From the NCBI GenBank assembly GCA_963745595.1, contig CAVUYB010000010.1, positions 1 through 64,000 on the forward strand: a DNA stretch of 64,000 nt. The letters run 5' to 3'. The stretch comes from DASZUK01 sp963745595 (lineage in GTDB: Bacteria; Actinomycetota; Acidimicrobiia; Acidimicrobiales; RAAP-2). Below, piece after piece: positions 48,544 through 55,364 of this stretch. Within the stretch, counting starts at the first letter, position 1. The number at the start of each line of letters is the position of its first letter. The notes beneath the pieces were generated by a model, which was not told the origin of the DNA, made no database searches, and was given only the letters and a program-made list of their open reading frames with translations. Both the position numbers and the translations under genes were made by a program.

Positions 48544-48606
48544 CTCCGTCGGTCCGGGCGACCTGGGCCGCCCGCGGCCAACCTACCGGGACGCCGGACA
48601 GGGCGC

Positions 48607-48670
48607 CGTCAGCCGGCTCTGGTGTCAGCCGGTGTTGGCGTCAATCGGCTTTGGCGTCAGCCGGCCTTGA
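48607..48670. repeat. 16-bp tandem repeat, four copies, at the mec stop codon
   Basis: Four 16-base units of the form CGTCAGCCGGCTCTGG lie head to tail; copies vary at several positions. The rightmost unit contains the mec stop codon and the codons for its last residues, so three degenerate copies follow the gene. Confidence 0.8.
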
Positions 48671-49079
48671 GGGTGTGGGTGACGACGACGACCGACTCCT
48701 CTTCGATCCGGCCGTCGACGATCCGGTAGCTCCGGACGACCGGGTGGGTGTCGCGGAGGGAGACGAGGACGTAGTGCCACGTCGGGTCCGGCGCCTGGTC
48801 GACGTCGGTCGGCGACGGGTACGCGTCGGTGTGCGTGTGCGAGTGGAAGACGCCGATGATCGACAGGTCGTGCCGCTCGGCGTCCCGGTCGACCCGGAGC
48901 ATGTCCTTCGAGTCGACGACGTACAGCTTCGCCGACTTGGCCGCGTTCGTCGTCGGGTAACAGGTGCGGACCTCGTCGGTCGCCGGGTCGCCGGCGAGCA
49001 GCCCGCAGGCTTCGTCCGGCAGGCCACTGATGCAGTGCCCGACCATCTGTAGGTGGATCTCGTTCGGTAGCCGCAACAT
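48657..49079 (-). CDS. mec: JAMM/Mov34 metalloprotease, Mec-like (CysO-cysteine hydrolase)
   Basis: It is the zinc protease that removes the C-terminal amino acid from CysO-like proteins, releasing cysteine in the CysM pathway. The JAMM motif is present: the Glu of LPDEACGLLAGD, then GVFHSHTHTDAYPSPTDVD gives HxH and the distal Asp. The length of 140 residues fits. ATG 49079 is supported by TACGAT ending nine bases before it (leaderless); the N-terminus MLRLPNEIHLQMV matches the family. It diverges from smpB with 118 bases between. Confidence 0.88.
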   Translation of the reverse strand: MLRLPNEIHLQMVGHCISGLPDEACGLLAGDPATDEVRTCYPTTNAAKSAKLYVVDSKDMLRVDRDAERHDLSIIGVFHSHTHTDAYPSPTDVDQAPDPTWHYVLVSLRDTHPVVRSYRIVDGRIEEESVVVVTHTLKAG

Positions 49080-49197
49080 CGTCACATAATCGTAATAGCG
49101 GTCCCCGAATATCGAGCGGATGGTGACCACGATTGCGCCGACCGCGCCAGCCATCGACGACGTCGAACCGCGGGGTCGGCAGTAACCTCGGTCGTCT

Positions 49198-49732
49198 ATG
49201 GCACGGGCGAAGAAGACGGTGGCCAAGCGGGCGGCGGCCCGGGAGGCGGCCGGCACCGCCGGGGACCGGACGGTGGCCTCGAACCGCCGCGCCCGCCACG
49301 ACTACGACATCTTGGACACCTTCGAGGCCGGCATCGTCCTCCAGGGCAGCGAGGTCAAGTCCCTCCGGGAGGGCAAGGCACAGCTCTCGGACGCCTACGC
49401 CCGGGTCTCCGACGGCGAGCTCTGGCTCTTCGGGGTCCACATCCCCCCGTGGCACTTCGCCACCGGGTTCGGGTCCCACGACCCGGACCGCCGGCGCAAG
49501 CTCCTGGTCCACCGCAAGGAGATCGACGAGCTCATGGGCCAGACCCAGACAGCAGGCCCTGACCCTGGTCCCCTTGTCGCTGTACTTCCGGGACGGCAAG
49601 GCCAAGGTCGAGATGGCCCTGGCCAAGGGACGCAAGCTCCACGACAAGCGCCAGGCCATCCTCTCCCGGCTGGCCGACCGGGAAGCCTCCAGGGCCGCCC
49701 GGGACGCCCAGAAGTACCGGACCATGAGCTGA
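49198..49732 (+). CDS. smpB: SsrA-binding protein, one frameshift
   Basis: It carries tmRNA to stalled ribosomes for trans-translation. The start ARAKKTVAKRAAAREAAG is followed by SNRRARHDYDILDTFEAGIV, LQGSEVKSLREGKAQLSDAY and HRKEIDELMGQTQ. Near 49548 one extra A breaks the frame. The rest continues as ALTLVPLSLYFRDGKAKVEM, ALAKGRKLHDKRQAILSRLA and ends at 49732. Length after repair is about 177 residues, as expected. TAACCT lies nine bases before the ATG. The tmRNA gene starts 62 bases after its stop, the usual actinobacterial arrangement. Confidence 0.93.
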
Positions 49733-49794
49733 GCGGGATCCCGGTACGCTGGGGGGACCGCCCAGCCAGGGCGGGTAGCAACGGCAGTCCCCGA

Positions 49795-50142
49795 GGGGGT
49801 GAAGGGTTTCGACTTTGGTCGTCGAGGTGAGAGAAGCGAGCCGTGGTCTCCGGAGCCACGTTAAAGAGCCGGAACCAAAAATAAACGCCGAGCCTCAGCT
49901 CGCGCTCGCTGCCTAAACAGTAGCGACGTCCGTCCAGCCTCAGCCCTACGGGTTGGTAAGCGGGCGTCATCAAGTAGGGCTTACTCGCCGGTCGTTCTGA
50001 CAGACCGTCGAGGAAACTTCGTCAGATACGGGGCGGCGCAGCCGCCGGCAGCAGTGCCGCCCCCGACAATCCTCTGCCGGCTGCGCTCGGAGAAGGCTCA
50101 CTGAGGTGCCGAAGGACGCGGGTTCGATTCCCGCCACCTCCA
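49795..50142 (+). ncRNA. ssrA: tmRNA (transfer-messenger RNA)
   Basis: The 348-nt RNA has the tRNA-like ends of tmRNA: GGGGGTG at the 5' side pairs with CACCTCC at the 3' side, and the T-arm GGTTCGATTCC is present. The tag-coding part is 49866-49916. If reading resumes at GAG, the tag is EPEPKINAEPQLALAA followed by TAA; the resume codon is not certain, but the C-terminal LALAA is typical. Pseudoknot-forming GC-rich stretches follow. CCA is not encoded after the discriminator A. smpB lies immediately upstream. Confidence 0.9.
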
Positions 50143-50218
50143 AGAGGAAGTGTCTCGCGACCCGAGAATCGGGTGCGGGACGCCCCTTGTTGGAGGTGGC
50201 GGGGACACTTGGAAACGA

Positions 50219-50244
50219 GGTCCCCCCCCCCGGGGGGGGGGACC
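50219..50244. repeat. Perfect palindrome with ten C followed by ten G
   Basis: GGT, a run of ten C, a run of ten G and ACC make a perfect 26-bp palindrome at 50219-50244. It lies 77 bases after the tmRNA and directly before its terminator. Such runs are hard to sequence and may mark an assembly join; nothing comparable is seen elsewhere in the window. Confidence 0.85.
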
Positions 50245-50245
50245 G

Positions 50246-50279
50246 AAAGAACGCCGTGACGATGGTCACGGCGTTCTTT
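50246..50279 (+). terminator. Intrinsic-type terminator of tmRNA
   Basis: AAAGAACGCCGTGAC and its exact complement form a 15-bp stem with a GATG loop. TCTTTTC follows, giving a short U tract, rare in this window. It is placed 104 bases after the tmRNA 3' end. Confidence 0.85.
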
Positions 50280-50346
50280 CTTTTCATTGCCCAGGGACGA
50301 CTGGGCTCGCTCTCGGGCGCTCCCGGATCGGGCCGGCCTCTGGCTC

Positions 50347-50781
50347 TCAGCCGACGGCGCCGACCTGGTCGAGAAACGTGGCCGACAATGGGTTCAGGTG
50401 GACAAGACCGTCGACCTGTCCGAACGAGCGGTCCGCCGAGGCCAGCGCCCACCCCCTCCGGCGAGCCGTCGCCGCGAGCACGGCGTCGAAGGGCCCCAGG
50501 CTCTCGGAGCCGCCGAACAGGTCGAGGCCCTCGAGGAGATCCTCCTGCTCGGGTTGGACAAGGGCCGAAAGCCCCACCGCGTACTCCGTTGCCCGAGCTG
50601 CAGCATCAGCACGCGATCGGCGCCGAGCCCGGACATGGGCGAACTCCTGGATGACCTCGACCGTCGTCGTCGCCCGTACTTGGCCGTCGCGAACGGACTC
50701 GATCAGCGCGCGGGTCGGGACACGGAGCGGGTGGTCGGTGCCGACCGCGTACACCAAGATCGTCGTGTCGAGGACGATCAC
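50347..50781 (-). CDS. vapC: VapC-type PIN-domain toxin (ribonuclease)
   Basis: The PIN fold is indicated by the N-terminal acid in MIVLDTTILVYAVGTDHPLR (Asp5), Glu42 or Glu46 in TTTVEVIQEFAHV, the third acid in GPFDAVLAATARRRG and the last in ALASADRSFGQV. VapC proteins cleave tRNA or rRNA when freed from antitoxin. The length of 144 residues is typical. ATG 50781 overlaps the antitoxin stop by four bases, the usual vapBC arrangement. The pair lies just downstream of tmRNA, a common integration site. Confidence 0.9.
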   Translation of the reverse strand: MIVLDTTILVYAVGTDHPLRVPTRALIESVRDGQVRATTTVEVIQEFAHVRARRRSRADAAARATEYAVGLSALVQPEQEDLLEGLDLFGGSESLGPFDAVLAATARRRGWALASADRSFGQVDGLVHLNPLSATFLDQVGAVG

Positions 50782-51029
50782 GCCAGACGACCCCGGATCT
50801 CCTCCAACTCTTCGCGAAGCCCCTCGGGGCCCGGCACGTCCATCGAGTCAGCGGCCAACACGGCTTGCAACGCCGACCGACGTTCGCCCTCGTCGCCCGG
50901 GAAGCGCTCGTCGATCGCCTCCCGCACCAACACCGCGACCGGCACGCCCCGACGGCCCGCCTCGCGTTCGAGCCGCGACCAGCGACTGTCGTCGATCAGG
51001 ACCTGCAAGCGTCGATCAAGCATGCTCAT
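50778..51029 (-). CDS. vapB: VapB-type antitoxin
   Basis: The 83-residue protein has a ribbon-helix-helix type N-terminus (DRRLQVLIDDSRWSRLEREA, RRGVPVAVLVREAIDERF) for DNA binding and an acidic C-terminal tail (LREELEEIRGRLA) that would wrap the VapC toxin. It normally represses its own operon. It begins at 51029; a TGCTAATATATGAGC stretch directly before and over the start is A/T-rich for this genome and may hold the promoter and operator. Confidence 0.85.
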   Translation of the reverse strand: MSMLDRRLQVLIDDSRWSRLEREAGRRGVPVAVLVREAIDERFPGDEGERRSALQAVLAADSMDVPGPEGLREELEEIRGRLA

Positions 51030-51083
51030 ATATTAGCAGGTGCCCGAGGCGACGTTCTCCTGGAGGTCTGCCCGAGCATCCTC

Positions 51084-52016
51084 CTAGAGGTAGGCGCCGA
51101 AGTGACTGGCCGCCATCTGGTCCAACGCGTCCGTGAGCATGTCGAGCGTGTCGCCCGGGGTCGGGATCAGCACGCGGTTCAGCCCGAGCTCGCGGTAGCT
51201 CTCGAGCAGCTCGGGCCCGGGGAGCCGACGGACGAACTCGTCGATCGCCGCGCCGGCTTCCATCGTGGCCGGCGGCTGCACGAGGTCGATGGTGAGCTTC
51301 GCCGGATCGCGCCCCGCGTCTTCCCACCGGTGTCGGAGGTCGGCCACCGCGGAGGGGAGCGCGTCACCGACGTGGTCACGCACCGGTGACCACCCGTCGC
51401 AGAACTCGACGATGTGCCCGAACGTCCGCTCACTCGGCGCCGCGCCGAGGCGGATCGGCGGGCGCGGCCTCTGGACCGGCTTCGGCCACGACCAGCTCTC
51501 CGTGAACTTGACGAACTCGCCGTCGAAGCTCGCCGTCTCTTGGTCCCACAACGCCTCCATCGCCAGCAGGTTCTCCCGCAGCACCTCCCGTCGGTCGTCG
51601 TAGTTGACGCCGTTGTTCTCCGTCTCGAGCGGGTTCCAGCCATAGCCCAGGTCGAGCTCGAGGCGGCCGCCCGAAATGCGGTCGAGGGTGGCGATCTGCT
51701 TGGCCAGGATGATCGGGTTGTACTCGGCGGGCAGCGCGATGCACGTGCCGAGCCGCAGGTTCGTCGTCACCGCGGCGGCCGCCGCCAGCGTCGTGTACGG
51801 GTCGGCCATCCGACGGTAGAAGTCGGGCACAGCCCCCTCCTCGCCCCACTTCCGCTCGCGGTACTTCCCCTTCGTGTACCGGTGGGTGGTGTCGACCGGG
51901 AGGTGCGTGTGCTCTCCCATCCAGAGCGATTCGATCCCCCGCTCTTCGAGCGCCGGCGCAACGTCGAGCACCGACGGCGTGAGGTCGTTGAACTGGACGA
52001 CGATGCCGATCCGCAC
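51084..52016 (-). CDS. LLM-class F420-type oxidoreductase
   Basis: This luciferase-like monooxygenase-fold protein (310 residues) starts VRIGIVVQFNDLTPSVLDVA and has LWMGEHTHLP, TNLRLGTCIALPAEYNPIIL, LDRISGGRLELDLGYGWNPLE and a C-terminal IPTPGD. Members of this family use F420 or FMN for two-electron oxidations or reductions of lipids and xenobiotics; which cofactor cannot be told. GTG 52016 is chosen because GGAGG lies eight bases before it. It diverges from the periplasmic-binding-type gene across an operator-like palindrome at 52103-52112. Confidence 0.87.
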   Translation of the reverse strand: MRIGIVVQFNDLTPSVLDVAPALEERGIESLWMGEHTHLPVDTTHRYTKGKYRERKWGEEGAVPDFYRRMADPYTTLAAAAAVTTNLRLGTCIALPAEYNPIILAKQIATLDRISGGRLELDLGYGWNPLETENNGVNYDDRREVLRENLLAMEALWDQETASFDGEFVKFTESWSWPKPVQRPRPPIRLGAAPSERTFGHIVEFCDGWSPVRDHVGDALPSAVADLRHRWEDAGRDPAKLTIDLVQPPATMEAGAAIDEFVRRLPGPELLESYRELGLNRVLIPTPGDTLDMLTDALDQMAASHFGAYL

Positions 52017-52100
52017 GTGGCACCTCCCCTCCCCCGGCGGCGGCTCTCCCGCCACCGAGCCTCCCCCTGGCTGATGTGACGGCCCGACGTTATCGGCTCA

Positions 52101-52114
52101 GTCAATCGATTGCT
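52101..52114. promoter_or_regulatory. Operator-like palindrome around CAATCGATTG
   Basis: CAATCGATTG (52103-52112) is a perfect 10-bp palindrome in the 188-base divergent gap between the LLM and periplasmic-binding-type genes. The surrounding GTCAATCGATTGCT matches other candidates at 46064 and 58202. Confidence 0.55.
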
Positions 52115-52204
52115 CGATAGCCGGAGCGGTGCCACACTGAGCGGCGGTCGGCAGTCGGCGTTCGGTGGCGATGGGGCCGGCCCGGAGGGGAGGTGGCGGT
52201 CGAG

Positions 52205-53437
52205 ATGAGCCGACAGACGGTCCGCATCGGAGTCACGTGGTCCAACTCGGGGTGGTGTTGGTTGGACAGCCGCCTGCTGTACACCGCGCTGCAGGTATGG
52301 GTGCGCCAGACGAACGACGCCGGCGGCGTCTTCGTGCCCGAGGATGGGCGGCGCGTGCCCGTCGAGCTCCTGATGCGCGACGACCGCAGTGACCCCGAGA
52401 CCGCGGTGGCCGCCGTCGAGGAGCTCATCGAGCTCGGCGTCGACGTCTTCTGCTCGAGCGGCTCGGCCGAGATCCAGACGGAGGTCGTGCGCGTCACCGA
52501 AGCGGCCGGCGTGCTCAACCTGAACGTCGGCGCACCCGACTCCGCCCTCTTCGACGGGTCCCGGTTCCACCTGCAGTGTGGTTCGTCGGTCCACACGTAC
52601 ATGGCGTCGCGACCACCGTTCTGGAAGCGTCACGGGCTGCTCCGGCTCGCCCAGATCCACGCCGAGCTCCCCGGCTGGACCGCCACGCACGGGCCGATGC
52701 GCGACTACACCGCCGCGGCGGGCGGCTTCGACGTCGTGCTCTACGAATCCGTCCCGCGTCAGCAGCGGTGGACGACGGCGTACGGGCCGTACCCGGCCGA
52801 CTTCGACGCGTGGGACGACCTCGTCGATCGCCTCGTGCGAGCCCAGCCCGACGTCGTCGTGCTCGGCCTCCCGGCGCCGGCCGAGTACCAGATCGTGCGG
52901 GCCATGCGACGCCGTGGCGTGTGGTTCCGCTACGTCGAGATGCTCTACGGCCAGTTCATGGGGCGGGTCGGGCTCGGGCCCGAGGATCTCTTGTACCAGT
53001 TCCACCCGGGCTGGACGCCGGACGTCGACCCGGCGACCATCAACGTCGGCGGCACCCCCGCCGAGCTCGCCGCCGCCACCAAGCGCTACTTCCCGGGCGT
53101 CGAAGGCAATCCGGTGCCACGGAGCTACGTCGGCGTCGCCGTGTGGGCTCATCTCGTCGCTAACGCCGGCTCACTGGAGCCCGAGCGCGTCATGGCCCAG
53201 GCTCACGCCGAGTCCGGTTCGCTCGTGACCATGGAGGGACGCCTCACCTGGACCCCCAACGGCGACACGATCCCGCCCGAGCGCTCCTGGGCCGGCATCC
53301 ACCAGATCCGACGCCACCCCTGGACGGCCGAGCTCCAGTCGGTGCTCGTCCATCCCGCCGACCACGCCGAGGCCGAGCCCGTGTTCACGGACCTCCCCTA
53401 CGAGCGCCGTCCGCCCCCGTGGTCGGGGGTGTGGTGA
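52205..53437 (+). CDS. Periplasmic-binding-type (Peripla_BP_6/AmiC-like) protein without export signal
   Basis: This two-lobed type I periplasmic binding fold of ~410 residues resembles amide/urea/branched-chain amino-acid binding proteins (SRQTVRIGVTWSNSGWCWLD, DDRSDPETAVAAVEELIELG, CSSGSAEIQTEVVRVTEAAG, WVGP-like PADFDAWDDLVDRLV). It starts RIGVTWSN with no hydrophobic signal peptide, and no membrane segment is seen elsewhere. A cytosolic sensor such as AmiC is therefore more likely than a transport component. ATG 52205 has GGAGGT 11 bases before it; GTG 52193 is an alternative. It sits between two LLM enzyme genes. Confidence 0.75.
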   Translation: MSRQTVRIGVTWSNSGWCWLDSRLLYTALQVWVRQTNDAGGVFVPEDGRRVPVELLMRDDRSDPETAVAAVEELIELGVDVFCSSGSAEIQTEVVRVTEAAGVLNLNVGAPDSALFDGSRFHLQCGSSVHTYMASRPPFWKRHGLLRLAQIHAELPGWTATHGPMRDYTAAAGGFDVVLYESVPRQQRWTTAYGPYPADFDAWDDLVDRLVRAQPDVVVLGLPAPAEYQIVRAMRRRGVWFRYVEMLYGQFMGRVGLGPEDLLYQFHPGWTPDVDPATINVGGTPAELAAATKRYFPGVEGNPVPRSYVGVAVWAHLVANAGSLEPERVMAQAHAESGSLVTMEGRLTWTPNGDTIPPERSWAGIHQIRRHPWTAELQSVLVHPADHAEAEPVFTDLPYERRPPPWSGVW

Positions 53438-53535
53438 CATCGCCGACTACCGTCGACGAGCGAATGGCTACCGGCGGGAACCCGTCGAGCACTACAGTGC
53501 GATGGCCGTTGACCACAGTGAGGGTACCTTTTCCG

Positions 53536-53552
53536 TTCGACGAATCGTCGAA
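53536..53552. promoter_or_regulatory. 17-bp palindrome TTCGACGAATCGTCGAA
   Basis: Arms of eight bases are perfect around a central A. It lies 43 bases upstream of the LLM start at 53595, in an intergenic gap of 157 bases. A TetR/LacI-type repressor site is plausible; no regulator is encoded nearby. Confidence 0.55.
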
Positions 53553-53594
53553 AACTGACGATGTCGGTCGAACGTCTATCGGAAAGAGGAGTTC

Positions 53595-54521
53595 ATGCAT
53601 TTTTCCTATGGGCTTCCGACCCACCGGGTCGATACCGGCGAGGAGCTCGTTTCCGCCGATGCCGTTACCGAGCTGGCGTCAGAGGCAGAATCAGCTGGGT
53701 TCGATGCCATCTATACGACCGACCACCCGTTCCCCAGTGACACATGGCTGGCCGTGGGCGGCCACCACGCACTCGACCCGCTCGTCGCCCTCGGCTTTGC
53801 CGCAGCGACGACGTCGAGAATTCGACTGCATACCAACCTCTTCGTCCTGGCCTACCGGAACCCGTTCCTGGCCGCTAAGGGCCTGTCGACGCTCGACGTC
53901 CTGAGCAAGGGCCGGCTCATCGTCGGGGTCGGTGCCGGTTACCTCGAAGGCGAGTTCGCGGCGCTCGGCGCCTCGTTCGACGATCGGAACGACCGGGTCG
54001 ACGAAGCGATCAGCGCCATGCGAGCGGCGTGGGCCGGCGAGAGCATGACGCGATCGGGGATCGGCTTCCGCGTCGACGGGAACACGATGCTCCCCCGACC
54101 GGTCCAACGACCGGGACCGCCGATCTGGATCGGCGGCAACAGCAAAAGGGCCATTCGTCGGGCAGTCGAGCTGGCCGACGGCTGGTCGCCCTTCCCGACG
54201 CCGAGCGGTACGTCGACCCGGACGCACACCGCCGAGTTGGCGACGATCGACGACCTGGCCGAAAGGATCGAGTACGCCAAACAGCACAGCGCGGCGGTCG
54301 GCCGGCAGGCGCCCCTCGAGATCTGCTTCGTCCCGCCGGCGCTCCGGCTGGGCAGCGGGAAGGAGCTCGACACCAGTGAGACCGTCGAGGCCTGCCGAGC
54401 CCTGGCGGCGATCGGTGTCGGCTGGGCGACGGTGGCGCTGCCCGGCACGACCCGGGCGAGCCAGGTCGAGGCGATCCACCGTTTCGCCAACGACGTCATT
54501 CGTCCCGTCAACGGCGGTTAG
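53595..54521 (+). CDS. LLM-class F420-type oxidoreductase
   Basis: This 308-residue luciferase-like protein has HFSYGLPTHRVDTGEEL at the start, SAGFDAIYTTDHPFPSD, AATTSRIRLHTNLFVLAYRN, LDVLSKGRLIVGVGAGYLEG and PPIWIGGNSKRAIRRAVELA. The VGVGAGYLEGEFAALGASF segment is typical of F420-dependent members. AAAGAGGAG precedes ATG 53595 by a few bases. The upstream 17-bp palindrome suggests separate control. It is intact, unlike many genes left of 50 kb. The oxidised substrate is unknown. Confidence 0.88.
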   Translation: MHFSYGLPTHRVDTGEELVSADAVTELASEAESAGFDAIYTTDHPFPSDTWLAVGGHHALDPLVALGFAAATTSRIRLHTNLFVLAYRNPFLAAKGLSTLDVLSKGRLIVGVGAGYLEGEFAALGASFDDRNDRVDEAISAMRAAWAGESMTRSGIGFRVDGNTMLPRPVQRPGPPIWIGGNSKRAIRRAVELADGWSPFPTPSGTSTRTHTAELATIDDLAERIEYAKQHSAAVGRQAPLEICFVPPALRLGSGKELDTSETVEACRALAAIGVGWATVALPGTTRASQVEAIHRFANDVIRPVNGG

Positions 54522-54869
54522 CGGGCGGCCTCGACCGTCGCCGGTCGGCAGCTCGACCGGCGCTCTTTTTGGCTCGTCCGGACAGGACGCCCGGTACCTT
54601 CTGGTGCAAATAGACGCGGAGCTACATAGCTTCTGTCCTTACTCTCGGCCGGCCAATGGGCCGAGCTCCACGGCCACGATGGTTGGCCCTCGGCGCCGAT
54701 CGACTCGGAGAGCAAGAGCCGGTACCGCCTCCGGATGATCCGGAAATTCGGGGTCCGACTTCAGACGGCCCGACGCAACGGCGTGGCCGATCCGATAAGA
54801 TGGACGGGGACGGGGGGATTTGGTTAACCGGCGGGTGATATTCCCGGCGGGCCAGAGGGGAGATCGGCC
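54522..54869. other. Intergenic region without recognised gene
   Basis: These 348 bases are less GC-rich than the coding DNA. An inverted repeat AGCTACATAGCT lies at 54620-54631 and GGTTAACC at 54822-54829. AGAGGGGAG precedes the next start. Promoter activity is likely; nothing is recognised as a gene. Confidence 0.5.
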
Positions 54870-55265
54870 GTGAGCCACGCAGTTCCTTTCGTCGACTACC
54901 TCGTTCTCGACGACCATCCGCACCTGACGGCCCACGAGTGCCGCTCGTGCGGGGCCCGGTTCTTCGACCGGCGGAACGCCTGCGCCAGCTGCTTCGGCAC
55001 CGAGTTCTCGACGGTCGACGTGCCGAGCGAGGGGGAGGTCGTGGCCTTCACGATCGTCTCGCTGGCCGCCCCGGGCATCCCGGTGCCCTTCGTCGCCGCC
55101 ACCGTCGACTGCGGGGGCACGAAGGTGAGCGGCAACCTGGCCGACGTCCCCCCGGATCCCGAGCACGTGACGCTCGGGATGAAGGTCCACCTGGTGACTG
55201 TGCCGATCGGAACGGACGCCGCGGGCACCGAAGCCGTCTCGTTCGCGTTCGCCCCGGTGGGCTGA
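54870..55265 (+). CDS. DUF35/OB-fold zinc-ribbon acyl-CoA-associated protein
   Basis: The 131-residue protein has the DUF35 layout: an N-terminal rubredoxin-like zinc ribbon (Cys24, Cys27, Cys38, Cys41 in HECRSCGARF and NACASCFG) and a C-terminal OB-type beta barrel (GEVVAFTIVSL, VKVHLVTVPI-like end). Such proteins form complexes with SCP2-type thiolases, as in steroid side-chain degradation (ChsH2/Ltp2). The thiolase gene follows after 99 bases. It starts with GTG 54870 with GGGGAG before it. Confidence 0.88.
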   Translation: MSHAVPFVDYLVLDDHPHLTAHECRSCGARFFDRRNACASCFGTEFSTVDVPSEGEVVAFTIVSLAAPGIPVPFVAATVDCGGTKVSGNLADVPPDPEHVTLGMKVHLVTVPIGTDAAGTEAVSFAFAPVG

Positions 55266-55364
55266 TCCACCGCACCGATCGATCACCTGACAAACCGACT
55301 CTCGACGACGACCCAACTCTCGACGGCGAACAGCCTCGACGGCGGATAGGAGGAACGACCCATC

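Noticed and set aside
49745..49750. TACGCT before tmRNA and tRNA-Leu as a defined promoter pair
   Set aside because: Neither has a recognisable -35 at normal spacing; kept only as a -10-like box.
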